From Peromyscus leucopus (lineage: Eukaryota; Chordata; Mammalia; Rodentia; Cricetidae), in contig NC_051082.1 of the NCBI RefSeq assembly GCF_004664715.2, positions 8,934,498-8,998,497 of the forward strand: a stretch of 64,000 bases of DNA. The letters are read 5' to 3'. Below the pieces are notes generated by a model. That model was given only the letters and a program-made list of their open reading frames with translations, ran no database searches and was not told the origin of the DNA. Numbering within the stretch: the stretch's first letter is position 1; each line of letters starts with the position of its first letter. Below are positions 1 through 11,420 of the stretch, in pieces. The position numbers were made by a program, and so were the translations under genes.

Positions 1-1320
1 TGGTCGGGGCTGAAGACAGGGAAATGGGGAGCCACTGCCTCCCGGGAGCTTCCAGGTGGGGGCAAGTGCTGGACGCACATGTGTACCCATTCAGTGACAC
101 TGTGGCCATAATAACAGTCACAGCCATTTATGGGCTAAGTCGGAGAAAGAAAAGAGACCCGGGACCCTGTCGGGAGAAGGAAAGGGAGGAGCTCTTCTCC
201 TGTGATGAGCTTTAATGACAGCTGGCTTCCCTTCATAGCAGCAGAAGGGAGTCCGGGAGGGGTTAAGTGGGTAATTCAAGGTTACTCAGCTGATGAGCGG
301 CATGGCCTGATCTCCACTTGCCTCTGCGAGCCAGACTGTTAGCCACTCCACAGCCTCTGGAGCTGCATGAAGCTGCTCCCACAGAGGCACTGAGAACACC
401 CAAGCAAGGGAGGCAGGAGGGAATCACTCACCCTGGAGAAGGTGGGGACACTTCACTCAGGAGGGGACACCCAGCTGGGTGGGATTTCTGGACCTGGAGA
501 CAGATGTCCACAGATTTAGAGAGGGATTGTCCTAGGACCTCTGAGGTCTCTGCGAGTGTCTTACTGGAGACTCTGACCAAGAGCAGGGTGGGCATTCCTC
601 AACTAGGTTACCACCTAGCTCCATCCTCAGCAGTGAGGCACCAAGGCTGGAACCCAGCTTGGGAATGAGATCATCTTGACTTGGATTCACACATCTTGGA
701 CATCCATGGGACAGGCAGGTACAGAACTCAGTATCCATCTTCCAACTGGACCTCTCTGGGCTTTGATCTCCCTTTAGAAACTGCAATATCTACTTTGGCA
801 GATTGTTGCTAGAGCAGGGAAGAGATAATGTCTATCAGCCTGATGCGTGGGGGGAACACCTTCAATGGCGGGTCCCTTCTTCCGGCCCCTGGGCCTGAGC
901 AGACCATAAGAATCCATCTCAGATGATCCCTTTATGTAGAGGTGAGCCCTCTGAGAACCTGACAATAAATGATGCACATACACCCTGAACCATGTGTGCC
1001 GTATCAGGACATATGAGGACCAGAGCACCTGTGCCTGGCTCAGTCCTCAGGGGCTGAAGGCAAGGGTTCAAGCTGGACAGTTTCCCATAGCATTTTACTG
1101 ACCTTGGATCTGGGAAACCCAAATGTACCTGGGACGACTTTGTTTGAAGCCTATGACCAAGTGAGAAAAAGTTCCAGGGCTGTCTGTGGGTTGGTAGATG
1201 CCACCACTTCCTCCAGGGATCAGAGGGTCCCATGTTCCTTGCAATAGGCTTTTCTCTCTGGGCGCATCCACATCTCCCCTTTCTTTTTAAATTTTAAACA
1301 CTGTGTTCTTTACATTTACA
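1..1320. other. unique flank, no gene recognised
   Basis: No repeat, RNA gene or coding exon is recognisable. Open frames of up to 116 codons occur on both strands but overlap each other, lack convincing splice context and show no known domain. Confidence 0.5.
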
Positions 1321-1400
1321 ATTCACATCATGGTGTCTTGGTACACATCATGTAACATTCACATCATGTAACATTCACATCATGGTGTCTTGGTACACAT
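1321..1400. repeat. local direct repeat (28-bp unit twice)
   Basis: The 28 bases at 1321-1348 recur at 1373-1400. The stretch between them repeats the motif CACATCATGTAAC at 1344-1356 and 1360-1372. It looks like local replication slippage in unique DNA; no family is recognised. Confidence 0.75.
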
Positions 1401-1839
1401 TCAGTAACTTTTGTGGGGGATGGGTGTTAGGAGCCCCTTGAACCTCTCTGGTCTAAAATGAACAAAGAAGCATTGAGTGTGAGAAGCGCCACCCCTCATG
1501 TCTGTGAGAGCCTTGCCTGCTGCATCCTGCTTTGCTGCTACGGTGGATCCATGCACCTACGTCCCGTCCAGGAACCTGGAACCTCTGGATGCCATGGCCC
1601 CACCTTCTCTGAGGGCGTCCACCCCAAAAACCCCATGAATGCCAGAGACTAGCATTAGACCCTGTACACACTCACTCTGTTCCTCTGCCACAGACCTAGG
1701 GTAGCTTCACCTGTAAAGGACACACAGGGCATGCAGATAAACAATCACTAATAATACAGAAGAACCAAGCTATCAGTGCGGTAGAATGAACGGTATTTAA
1801 AGCCTAGGAATTGTTTCCTTCTAGAATTGTCCAGTTAGT

Positions 1840-1910
1840 ATTTTGGACCACAGTTGACCAGAGGTCACTGAAGCTGTGCCACATGAAACCGTAGGTAAGA
1901 GAGGGACAAA
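1840..1910 (+). mobile_element. possible Tigger-type DNA transposon remnant
   Basis: The stretch around GTTGACCAGAGGTCACTGAAG and then GAAACCGTAGGTAAGAGAGG resembles the recalled terminal part of Tigger (TcMar) elements, which read GAAACCGCGGATAAGGGGGG. Only about 70 bases match, so this is a weak, very old fragment at best. Confidence 0.3.
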
Positions 1911-1999
1911 TTCAAGGTTTCATATATAAACAAAATTCTGCAGCGTCTTTTCTGTACCTGGATTTTCTCACTTCGCGTGAAGAGTCCTTTGTGCTCAGT

Positions 2000-2150
2000 A
2001 TTGTTTTAGCAAACAAGGTCATGGGTCCCGACTCTCCGTCTTACAGATGGAGATGATCGATGTCCAGTTAGGTGAGGTCACTCACCTAGAACCTTTTACA
2101 AAGTGATGCACTCAGGATTTGAACCCAGGTCCATTCGGTCCTACAAGTCA
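2000..2150 (-). repeat. MIR SINE fragment
   Basis: The plus strand reads TTACAGATGGAGATG, then GAGGTCACTC, then GATTTGAACCCAGGTC. This is the usual order of an inverted MIR, an ancient tRNA-derived mammalian SINE. It is heavily diverged and probably inert. Confidence 0.6.
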
Positions 2151-2974
2151 CGTTCTCAATGTAAAGAGAACTTGTCCAGGGCCAGCTGTCACGCCTACCC
2201 CAGGGACAGTGTCACCAAGCACTGTCCCTCTCGAAGCAGAGCTCCCAGGGTTAGAACAGAAGTGGAAAACAGTGGGACCCCCTAAGAACTAAGAGGGGGC
2301 CACTGAGCTAAAACCTCTTCACACTGAGGGTCCCAGCTCCAAGGTCCTCCAAGGTGTCCTGGGCAGAACCTCACGGACGGTGATTCACAAGCAGTTCTCT
2401 TCACCATTAATGACAGCGCCTGGGTGGTTGGTCATCTTCCGGAAGTCTGGGACTGTCTGCTGGCAGGAGGGCCAGTGGGCCATGCATTCATCTCTAATTG
2501 GTTGCCTGATGTCTTTGGAAGGGGTGCAAATAGTGGGTTCTCCCTGCCATGACGCTGATGGCTGAAGAACAATGTGCCAGGTTGACAGTCCAATGGCGAT
2601 GTCGTCCTCTATACAAAGCCACCAATGTCGTGAGGGGCGGGTGGAGCTCAGCCCTGCATCCTCAGGGTTGTTTACTTGAACAGCCATATCCATCAAGCAA
2701 AGCCTTTGCTGGGGGACACTGTCACCACTGTCCTCCCCACTCAAGGGACACAGGGAGCCATCAGGCATGAAGAGAGAGAGGAGGTGGACCCCAGCGTCAT
2801 TAGACTGCTCAGGCCTGGATATATCCTTAGCCAACCTCTTCTTAAGTCCAGAAGGACCAGGGGTCACCCAGAACATGCCTGGCATCTCTGAGCATCCTCC
2901 ATGCTTCTAAAATGTGAGGGGGAGTTGGGATGTGGGGTGCCAACCCTCTTGAGTAAGAGGTGTGTTCATTTTCT
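2151..2974. other. unique stretch, no gene recognised
   Basis: A minus-strand open frame of 166 codons spans 2385-2885, the longest in this part. Its translation shows no domain, signal peptide or family resemblance I recognise, and overlapping frames on the other strand are nearly as long. I treat it as chance. Confidence 0.4.
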
Positions 2975-3390
2975 AGGTCAGCTCTGACTGTCTTCCTCAT
3001 GCCACTGTGACAGAATATCTGAGACAATGAACTTGTGAAGAGGAAATGTTTAATCTGGCTCATGTTTTGGAGGCTCCAGGCCAACTGACCCCATTACTTT
3101 GGTCCCAAGTTGTGATGGCACACATCATGGCAGAGATGTATCATGACCTAACTGCTCTCCCTGCTGCTGATAGCCAAAGAAAGCAAAGAGGGTCATAGTG
3201 CTTAGTTTCCTATGCTCCCAGTGACCCAATGGGCATTATTCCCCCCAGATCCCATCTCTGAAAGGCTCTGCTCCCAATACTACAGCCCCAGGGACCAGGC
3301 CTTTAACACATTGCTGTTGGGGGGGAGGGGGATGTTTTACACCCATGCTCTGGCAGCTGCCGAAACGCTCCCCATAGGCTCATTCGAGAG
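2975..3390. repeat. old interspersed repeat, family unassigned
   Basis: The run from GCCACTGTGACAGAATATCTGAG through GGAGGCTCCAGGCC, CATCATGGCAGAG and AGGCCTTTAACACATTGCTG follows the order of a dispersed mammalian repeat that I recall but cannot name with confidence; it may be an LTR or DNA element. No terminal repeats or target duplication are visible. Confidence 0.4.
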
Positions 3391-3500
3391 CGGCCCTTTG
3401 CCTCATGTGTCTAGGGTCCAGAAGTCCACATTCTAAGTATCAGGAATTTCGATTCCTTCTGAAGGCCGAGGAGACGCTCTCCCACAGACGGGATTGGAAC

Positions 3501-3530
3501 GGGGGGGGGGGGGCCGCGGGGGGAGTAGAG
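3501..3530. repeat. G-run with CpG-rich edge
   Basis: Thirteen consecutive G residues (3501-3513) are followed by CCGCGGGGGG. The block could form a G-quadruplex on the plus strand. There is no surrounding CpG island. Confidence 0.8.
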
Positions 3531-4712
3531 TAGCCCTCATGAGGTTTATACTTCATCACGTTGGCTGCTGTGTGGAACCTGAGCGGGAATGAGACAGCAG
3601 GTATGACAGGCGGGAGGCATCCGTGGTAGTCCTGGCAGGAAATGGTGGTGAGCTAAGGCCTTCAGATAGAGCTAAGGAACGGAGGGGCTAAAAAAACGGT
3701 GCCGTCTCACTTCTGAACTTGACCTCACCTAGTCTGGTGGAGGGTGTTGGAGCAAGCACAGAGGGAGGTTTAGACACTGCCCATTGCGAATCCCGAACAT
3801 GCAAGGACTCGTTGGGCCAAAAGGATCAATTTATTTCACCCTCTTTAAAGTAAGGCCCCATTGCCCATGTCATGGCTGATGTCACAGCTCGAGAGGGCAT
3901 CTGCTCACGAGGTTATGAGGATATAATGGGACGCAGATTAAGTATGAACTGCTGTGTATTGGCTGCTCACTCTCCAGCCGGCGGGGCTGTTTGTAAGGTT
4001 CTATAACTTTGGGGGGCGGGGCAGCTAACAGAAGGAAGTAGATCACTGGAGGTGTGGGACCTTGGGGGGTGATAGCGTGCTGATCCCTTCCTCCCTGCCC
4101 CCCCCCCCGTTTGTTGTCCACCATGTTGTGAAGAATCTCTCCCATCAGAACCATGTTCTTCCTAAATGTGCAGGTTCAGCCGCCTGAACTGAACACCCAG
4201 ACCTTGAGCGGAATGGGTTCTTCCTCCTTTGGGCTGTTTCTGTGACGTGTCTGGTCACAGCTGATAAAGCAATCAGGTTGGGGACATGTAGGTGGAGGGG
4301 CAACACCCACTCCCTGTCCACTCTTAGTTTCTTGCTTGGTCATTCTCTCTCTGGCACCTTCTTCATGCCAAGCTTTGGGGACCCAGTGACAAGATGCTGT
4401 CTCCACTCTTGGCAATATCTCAGGCTAGTTGCGGGGGAGGTATTATGCACAAAGGAGTAGGAGAATTGATCAGGCCTGGGCAAGGGCCTTTGGATGTCCT
4501 GGGGAAGAGGAAACTCTGTGGGTGGGGACAGGTGATAAGAACAGCCCCCACCGGGATCCCCAGACCCAGCTGCCAGTCTGGACCTGGGACAGAGTAACCT
4601 GATCAGGCCTGGAAATCTCTCCCAGCCCTGGAAGGGACAGGCTATGTGAGTGTGTGTGTTGGGACAGGGACAGGGCACAGTCACCTAAATAGCCCAGGTC
4701 ACGAGGTACATG
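3531..4712. other. unique stretch, no gene recognised
   Basis: Apart from short G and C runs (for example near 4010 and 4100), I see no repeat family and no coding exon. Open frames reach 114 codons only and overlap on both strands. Confidence 0.45.
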
Positions 4713-4731
4713 GTGTGTGTGTGTGTGTGTG
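4713..4731. repeat. (GT)n microsatellite
   Basis: Short perfect GT run followed by a run of nine or ten G residues at 4740-4749. Confidence 0.9.
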
Positions 4732-5173
4732 GCGCTGGGAGGGGGGGGGAAGTGTTGTGATAGCCACAGGAGTCACGAGATTCACATAGGAGGTGCCCCC
4801 AGCGCTGAGAAAGGGATGTGGAACCTGAAATGGCCCTGGGCCATCCTGAGAAAGGGCAGGGTGAAAATAGCCCAGGACTGTCAGAAGTCATAGGCTGGGA
4901 CATGCTTCGGCTGGCACCTGACAAGATCTTTCAAACCTCAGACCATGTGCCTGCCCTCTGAACTTTCTGTACTCGGCTCAGAGAGTGTGCTTTATGGAGT
5001 GAAACCAAGAAGCAACCAAAGTGCCTATCCAGGACGGAGCTAACATAAGCTACAGCCAATCAATGGCTGCTGTGAGAGGGAGCATCTATTTCCTCTGGGG
5101 ACAGATGCCTGATGGGTTATCCAGTCCCAAATGGTCAGCCCTAAACACATATACATACCAGTGGCACTAACTG

Positions 5174-5175
<2 letters not shown>

Positions 5176-5206
<31 letters not shown>
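5176..5206. repeat. (CA)n microsatellite
   Basis: About 15 perfect CA units in otherwise unique sequence. Likely polymorphic in length. Confidence 0.95.
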
Positions 5207-5209
<3 letters not shown>

Positions 5210-5609
5210 AAGTCATCATTTTGAGACAGAATAGGGAGACACAAGGGCGAACAGGAAGTGTGGAAATGACATCAATACAGTACTTGTGTGGGAAGGTCTC
5301 CAAATTAATTAATTAAAAACCAAGAGATCCCGTTGCCACCGCAGATATGAGAATTTGAAGGAAGGTGCATTCGCACAAACAACTCTCAGAGACATCCCAC
5401 GAGCGCAAAGAAATTTCGAGAAGGTAGTGAAGGACTAAAAATGTTGAAACACATTTGCACATTTACCCACGAGCAAGATAGCGCTCTATCTGCTTTATTG
5501 ACACACGGTGGTGTCTGTCTGTCGAGAGCAAATGCGGAAGATAACCCGTGGGAGGCTGATGATGTCAGTTGCCTCCTCCAGGGAGCAGCCCTGTGGGTGG
5601 GTATTTGAC

Positions 5610-6065
5610 ACCTGGAGAAGATCTTTTTTTTTTTTTCAGGCGATCCTCTCTTCTATATGACAAAATTATTTCTAGTAATTGTATTAGAAGAAGTATTATT
5701 TTCACTGTTTGTTCTTTGGTTTTAAACCGCTCATTTAAGAAGAATAAATTTCAATGTTAAAGATGCACTCAAACTCAGAAAACAGAACAGGTACGAACCA
5801 GAAATTAATGTTTAATAAAGAAACAAAGCACAAAAAAATTGTAGCTTCTGACTCATACCTACTCTTCAATTTTAAACACAAATTTTTCAGCTAGCAAAGA
5901 GGGACAGAAATAACTCTAGCTGGCTTCGTGTCTAGAATCACTATTTGTATAGCGTCTTCTGTGTAAACAGAGGGAGATACATTATTGCAGAGGCTGAAGC
6001 CCTGGGCTGAGGTTTCATGAACTCTGAAGAATTTCAAACTGTTATTAACTTGCAAACTTTTGTTA
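5610..6065. other. AT-rich unique block
   Basis: Composition changes abruptly from mixed or GC-rich to strongly AT-rich, with several AATAAA-like and TAAT motifs, and returns to mixed sequence at the SINE that follows. No repeat consensus is recognised and no open frame exceeds 63 codons. It may be an old degraded transposon or regulatory DNA; sequence alone does not decide. Confidence 0.4.
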
Positions 6066-6074
6066 TTATATTTA

Positions 6075-6275
6075 TTTATTGTGACACTGTATGTGTTTGT
6101 GTCTTTGTGTATCTGTATGTGTGAGCACGGTGTGTGTGTGTGTGTGTGTGTGTTCAGAGGACAACTTGCAGGAATCCATTCTTTTCTACTGTGCAGATCT
6201 CAGGATCAAGCTCAGGTCATTAGGTTTGGCAGCAAGCGCCTTCGCCTGCTAAGCTTCTTGCCCACCAGTAGCTTT
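6075..6275 (-). mobile_element. B3-type (B2 family) SINE with GT tract
   Basis: The plus strand carries TCAGAGGACAACTTGCAGGA, then TCAGGTCATTAGGTTTGGCAG and CAAGCGCCTTCGCCTGCTAAG. This is the reverse complement of the tRNA-derived head and body of B3 elements. A GT microsatellite (6131-6153) sits at its 3' tail side. Confidence 0.7.
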
Positions 6276-6715
6276 CAAACCCGAGAAAGAGTCCCATAGC
6301 TTGGACAGGTTGCATTGGGGATGGGTGACTCTCTGAACTTGGCCTCACATAGAATCTGATGTCTTGGAGAACGCCCGTTAAGAAGGTGTCGGTTTGAAGC
6401 TCCTGGGTGAAAAAAATCTAATGTAAAGCAACAACAGTTTCAGATCCAGACAAAACACTTTCCGGAGTGGGGAAGGGCTTTCAGAACCCTGTCATTCCTG
6501 AACTCGGCGATGCGGTGCACAGTGATAAAGGAAAGCAGATAGACTTTTCTGCCAGGCAACTCAGCTGCTTATTCCCAATAGCGTGGAGTGAAGAGCCTCA
6601 GCTTGGCCCCCGAGACTCTACCACTAGGAGGCTGCCCAGGACCCAGCGCAGAGCACAGGAGACCTCAGTTTCATCTTCACAGGCTGATTTTTCCAGCCTA
6701 GGAGTTAAGAATGTG
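6276..6715. other. unique stretch, no gene recognised
   Basis: No repeat or exon recognised. A 122-codon open frame beginning at 6467 runs into the following MIR, so it is not a credible gene. Confidence 0.4.
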
Positions 6716-6885
6716 TTGAACGGCCTGGGTTCTAAGCCTGACCTGGGGTGTATTACTACACTTCCCCTAGCCTCAGTTTCCCCTTCTATAATATTGTTAT
6801 ATGGCTGTGTGGATGACACAAGATATTTTATATGAGATGCACAGAGACACCTGGCAGGCACTGGTTACCCAATAAAAACCAGTCA
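6716..6885 (+). repeat. MIR SINE fragment
   Basis: Reads GGGTTCTAAGCCTGACC, then CCTAGCCTCAGTTTCCCC, then a decayed part ending GGCAGGCACTGG. This is the sense order of MIR. Confidence 0.65.
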
Positions 6886-8329
6886 TGTTTCCAGTGGGCA
6901 ATGCATACATGCATGCATGATGTAATTTTAAACGGTATGTATCTGGGGGGAAAGGGCCAGAAGCCACTGAGCCCAGCTGCTAACCAAGGGGAAAGAGGGA
7001 ATATGATGAGGTTGGTCGCTCTTTTATTAAAGTCCAACTCTTCCCCTCTGAGGCCTGGAGGTCTCCTTGGGGTTGTCCCCAGCACACCCTTTTCTTCAGG
7101 TGTGGGACCCCCCACAACACCTCTTTCCTGGTTTCTGTAACTCTCAACACGACCCAAGAGATATCTGTGTTTTCTCTGAATAAACTTTACCTGGGAGTGG
7201 GGGAGGGGAGCAATAGACTGGAGGTTGGGCTGGTGGCCAAAAGGAATGGGGGTGGGGGGTCCCAGGGATGGAGAGATTGCATAGGTGTCTGGGCAGGACT
7301 CTGGCTGGCGGGCCACCCCAAGTCTACCCATCCCCTCCTCGACCTCGGTCTATCCGTTTTCTATCTGTTCCTCTGTCCGCCCACTCACCCTTCCTGGCTT
7401 CCGTCTTACACGTTCACCAAGTGGATGTTTGCTCCCAGTTCCTGTGTGCACCCACTGTCCTGAGCCTGGGACACGGAGAGAAGGAGGCTGACACAGACCT
7501 TGCCTCCTGGGGCTGCCGCTGTAGTGGGAACATAGTAACAAACCGTGTACACAGAACGGACCACCACAGGGCGGACTGAGACATCAGCAGGAGATGCAGT
7601 CTGCTCTCGCCCACCCATTCATCTGTCTGTCCATCCTCTAGACCTGCCCCCTCCCCTCACCCACCTCTCCTTGAACTTTGTCCGGCTGACAGGCTGGATC
7701 CGTCCTTCACAAGCTGCCCAGCTTGGCCCGTGGTGAGACTCGTCAATGCACTGGTTAAAAAGGGGTTTCTAGAACCTTCCTGAGACACCCGTTCAGGGTA
7801 GCAACCTGTGGCGGGCACACAAGCCAGGGCTTGAGGGAGCAGAGTGTCACCTTCTCTTCCTTCGCCTCCCTCAACTTCACTCCCAATGGTGGGGGAGAGC
7901 CAGGTCAGAGAGACCAGGTCTCAGAGGAGCACCTGGAAGGTGAGGCTCACAGTCTGGAACCCTGGGAGGAGGATTGGCTAAACCAAGAGTCAAGCCTGTT
8001 CAGTTCCGGAAGAAACATAGACACCTGCTCTAGAGGAGGCAGGGAGCCAGGAGGAGGAGGACAGGCCACAGGAACTCGCCATGTTGCTGGGAAGGAAAGG
8101 GACATTTTGCTGAGACACTGGGCAGCTTGGAGTCCTGGGAAGACTTCCTCATACTCCGGTGATCTGGGCAGGGTCTGCATTTTGGCTGAAGAAAATGCCA
8201 CTGTAGGCCCTGAGGGGGCGGGGGCAGCCCCTGGGGAGGCCTGGCTACCAGCTTTGGGTGGGCACAGAAGAATGGAAAGGTATTGCGAGGGGTGTTGTTG
8301 GCCGCTTTCAAGAGCCTGGGCCTCTTAGA
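6886..8329. other. unique stretch, no gene recognised
   Basis: Unique sequence with overlapping open frames on both strands, the longest 167 codons (minus, 6828-7331) and 165 codons (plus, 7831-8328). Both are low in hydrophobic periodicity, rich in Pro, Gly and Ser, and show no family I recognise. Overlapping long frames in GC-rich DNA are expected by chance. Confidence 0.4.
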
Positions 8330-8440
8330 ACTGGGTGTGGTGTCACATGCTTGTGATCCCAGAGCTGGGGTGACTGACACCAGATGTCTGAGGGTTCAAG
8401 GCCAGCCTGCGCTGCATATTGAGACCCTAAAGTGAAGACA
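8330..8440 (+). mobile_element. old B1-like SINE
   Basis: CTGGGTGTGGTGTCACATGC, GATCCCAGAGCTGGGG, GGTTCAAGGCCAGCCTG and GAGACCCT follow the order of a 7SL-derived B1 element. Divergence is high and no clear target duplication is seen. Confidence 0.7.
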
Positions 8441-8810
8441 ATTGAATAGGGCATCAGAGCATTTTTTTTAAGAGGTCCTGGCCCATGTCTCTCAGGGTTT
8501 CTAACTTTAAAAGGACGGGGTTTCCAAACGGGTTGAAACCCTTGTCTCGGCGCTCAGAGGGCATTGCCCTGGCAGCCACAGTGTGAGGTGAGGATATGTC
8601 AACAGGACAGGGCACACTCCTTTCGAACTTCCATCCACCGTGCTCTGTAGGTGGCCCTGTCTTACCGGTGACTTTGCCAAAGGCGTTTATCAGGATCCTC
8701 ACTGCTGTGTGCTGTGGGTCACGTGGGGTGTGGTGACACCCAGCTGCCAGCCCCTCTGACCTCCACCCAAGAAGCCTGGGCCATTCCAAGCATGGCGGTA
8801 GACACCAGCG

Positions 8811-8905
8811 TTTGTTTTGAGACAAGTCCTTGCTTTGCTGTGTAGCCCAGGCTAGCCTCAAACTCACCATTCCCCTGCCTCAGCCTCTTGGGTGCTGGGA
8901 TCTTA
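8811..8905 (-). mobile_element. old B1 SINE
   Basis: Reverse-complement B1 signature: GAGACAAGTCCTTGC, GTAGCCCAGGCTAGCCTC, CTGCCTCAGCCTC and GGTGCTGGGAT. Confidence 0.8.
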
Positions 8906-9102
8906 ATTTATGAGCTTCATTTTTTTTGTAATATTAGTCTCCATCTCCAGTTCTGGGCTCATTTGAAGGCTTGGCCGTTGTCCCCATGAGGGGCGCCAGC
9001 TGTGTGATGAAGTCTTATGGCCCTCACTCTGAAAAGGTGGCTGGGACAACCAGCCACAGGCACGCACTGACCAGCAGAGAGGCACCCTTTATGACTGCAA
9101 TC

Positions 9103-9465
9103 ATTCATTCATTCATTCAAGTGTTAATCAGTCATCCAGTCTTTCTGCATACCTGGGTGCTTGCCTCCTGTGTCAGGCACTGTGTGATTCCAGCCCTCCT
9201 GGAAACAGGGGTGTCAATCAAACACTGGGCAACGAGGGCTACATTCTCAATGGGTTCTCTGGGCTGTGCGGGGGCGGGGGTGGGGGTGCGCTGGTGTAAG
9301 TCTAGCAATAGTAACCCTCTAGTTCCTCCCTTGGGGTGGACAGGAGCTGAGCTGGGAGGGAAAGGGGCTGAGGAAAGCCATTCCAGGAGTGGGAACAGCA
9401 TGTGAAAAGGCTCTGAGGTGTGAACAGCAATAGTGTATTTGGGGCAAAGTGCAAAGTCTTGGCAG
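9103..9465 (-). repeat. L2 3' end fragment
   Basis: It starts with four ATTC units, then GGGTGCTTGCC and GTCAGGCACTGTG, and ends with AAAGCCATTCCAGGAG, GGAACAGCATGTGAAAAGG and CTCTGAGG. This is the inverted order of the LINE-2 3' end. Old and incomplete. Confidence 0.6.
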
Positions 9466-9470
9466 AAGCC

Positions 9471-9493
9471 GGGGGGGGGGGGGGGGGGGGGGG
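9471..9493. repeat. poly-G run, 23 bases
   Basis: Twenty-three consecutive G residues, the longest homopurine G run in the window. It lies at the end of the L2 fragment. Both true length variation and assembly or read error are likely at such runs. Confidence 0.9.
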
Positions 9494-9551
9494 AGAGATG
9501 AGAAGTGAGAGCCTCAGGAGTGGGGGAGGGAGACACTGCTTTGTTGGTTTT

Positions 9552-9649
9552 CTGTCAAGATCTTCATGATGTAGCTCAGGCTGCCTTTCATAATCCTCCT
9601 GCCTCAGCCTCCCCAGTGCTGGATTACAGGCATGCATCACCATGCCTGG
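9552..9649 (-). mobile_element. old B1 SINE
   Basis: Reverse-complement B1 pattern: GTAGCTCAGGCTGCC, CTCCTGCCTCAGCCTCC, GTGCTGGATTACAGGCATGC and ACCATGCCTGG. Confidence 0.8.
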
Positions 9650-9689
9650 TCACATGGTTTTTTTGTTTTTGTTTTTTTCTTCTTTTTTT

Positions 9690-9870
9690 AAAAAATTATT
9701 TTTAATTTAACTTTATTTTGTGTGCATTGTTATTTTTTGCCATGGGTGTTGGGTCCCCTGGAACCAGAGCTACAGACAGCTGCGAGCTTCCAGATGGGTG
9801 CTGGGAATTGAACCTCGGTCCTCTGGAAGAGCAGCCAGGGCTCTAAACCACTGAGCCATCTCTCCAGCAC
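9690..9870 (-). mobile_element. B2/B3-type SINE
   Basis: The plus strand contains TGGGTGCTGGGAATTGAACC, GGTCCTCTGGAAGAGCAGCC and CACTGAGCCATCTCTCCAGC, the reverse complement of the tRNA-like head with its pol III box region. The AT-rich side at 9690 is the 3' tail. Confidence 0.85.
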
Positions 9871-10059
9871 CTGTTTTTGTTTTTTAAATTCAGGTCTGTA
9901 CAGTAACGGTCACCATGGTGACCTGGGTACTTCCGGAGCATCTGCTTGCCCCCTACCTCTCACTGTGGAACCAGCTATCCTGGGCTTCTGTGTGGATCAT
10001 CAGTGTTAATTGGAAGTGTTCTGTCTTGTGCTTTCTAATTCACACAAGCTCTTTTTTGC

Positions 10060-10400
10060 AGAGTGTGGGGAGTTCCTTTCATAGCTTTGCAGGTGCACAT
10101 CTGGGGACATGAACATGCATGTGTGACATGTGAGCATGGGGGTCAGAGGTCAACCTCATCTGACATTCCACAGGTGCCCCGACCTTATCTTTGGAGACAA
10201 GATCTCTCACTGGCCTGGTGCCCGTCGGTTTGGACTAGGCTGACCAGGAAGTCCCAGGGATCCTCCTGTCTCTGCCTCCCCGGTGCCAGGATTCCAAGCA
10301 TCCTCCATCATGCCTGGTTTTTTCACGTGGGTATTAGGGGTGGAATTCACCCTTGCATGGGAGACACTTTGCTGGCTGAACCATCCTCCCAGCTCCAGAT
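10060..10400 (-). mobile_element. B4-type SINE
   Basis: GTGAGCATGGGGGTCAGAGG, TCAACCTCATCTGACATTCC, GAGACAAGATCTCTCACTGG, TCCTCCTGTCTCTGCCTCCC and CATGCCTGGTTTTTTCACG follow the inverted order of a B4/RSINE1 element, a fusion of ID-like and B1-like parts. Nearly full length. Confidence 0.8.
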
Positions 10401-11204
10401 TTCCGTTTTTAATAAAGGAACCCGCATGCCCAGCTTCCTGCATGAAGTCAGAGTATCTGGCCCTACTGAAGCCCTCATGTGGCCCCTAAGGTCCATGGGG
10501 GCTTCTGTGAGGCCAGGGAACCCAACTGTGGGCAGAGTGAGGGGTTCTCCTGGTTGCCCCGATTCTGTTCATGGGCCAGTGTCTCCTGCTGTCCTCCATG
10601 CTTCCTCTGGGCCTTTCCCAAGAAGTCAACGCCACAGGGGTCTCTCCTAGGGGACCAACCTCACAGTGTCTATTTCACCTCAGCCTCCCAGCCACCACGC
10701 TCTCACCTTCTCACCTTGGCTCCACTTCTCCTCACCCCCTGTCCTCCCCTCTCCCCCCTCCCCTCCCCACCTACACCATAGAAACAGATGGCGGCCTCAG
10801 GCCAGAGCAGTCCTGGTGATTTGTGGTCCCTGATTGAGCCCTGTTATTTTTAGCTGCGCCTCTCTCTCAGCCTTCTGCTGTCCTCAGCACATTCTCTTTG
10901 GCCTCACAGGGTGGTTATGTCAGTGGTTTTACAGCCAGAGGCAATTTTTGGTCCCCTGAGGGACTTTTGGCAAGGTCTGGACACAGTTTTGGAATTGTGA
11001 CTAGGGTCCTGAAGATAGAAGCCCAGCATGTTGCCTTCATCGTGTGAGAGGTGTGGGTGGTACCAAAGGCCATGTGGGTCCCCAAGATGACCCGCTGGGA
11101 GGCAGCCTGGGAGGAAGCACTGACTTCCTGAAGGAGGTTCCATCCCTGGGGACGCTCCAAGCCTGGCACTTGTCAAGTTGCCGAGAGTCCCATGAAACTG
11201 CATC
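10401..11204. other. unique stretch, no gene recognised
   Basis: A pyrimidine-rich patch lies at 10690-10775. No exon or repeat family is recognised. Confidence 0.4.
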
Positions 11205-11420
11205 CTCCTGGTGTATCGGTCAGCTCACGCTGCATAACGAACCATACATACACAAATGCAAATGCCTGTTCTCTTTAAGCTGTTGAAATTTGCCATTTGC
11301 CAGATTGGTCATTGGCATTGGGTCAGCTGACCACGTCTAGTCTCCTGTGGCCTCATTCATGTACCCATGGTCAGCAGCCAGGTTGGCTACTGACTAGGTG
11401 AGACGCTGGCTGCGGGAATG
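11205..11420. repeat. ancient interspersed repeat, family unassigned
   Basis: GTCAGCTCACGCTGCATAACG followed by GGTCAGCTGACC and CAGCCAGGTTGGCTACTG recalls a dispersed mammalian repeat of LTR or MER type. The match is by memory only and no ends are visible. Confidence 0.3.

Noticed and set aside
2385..2885. 166-codon minus-strand open frame
   Set aside because: No family resemblance and opposite-strand frames of similar openness; probably chance.
3501..3530. CTCF site in GGGGCCGCGGGGGGAGTAG
   Set aside because: It matches CCGCGNGGNGG only in part and lacks the following GCAG; the G run makes partial matches likely.
10063..10650. 195-codon plus-strand open frame
   Set aside because: Its first half is an inverted B4 SINE, so it is not an independent coding exon.
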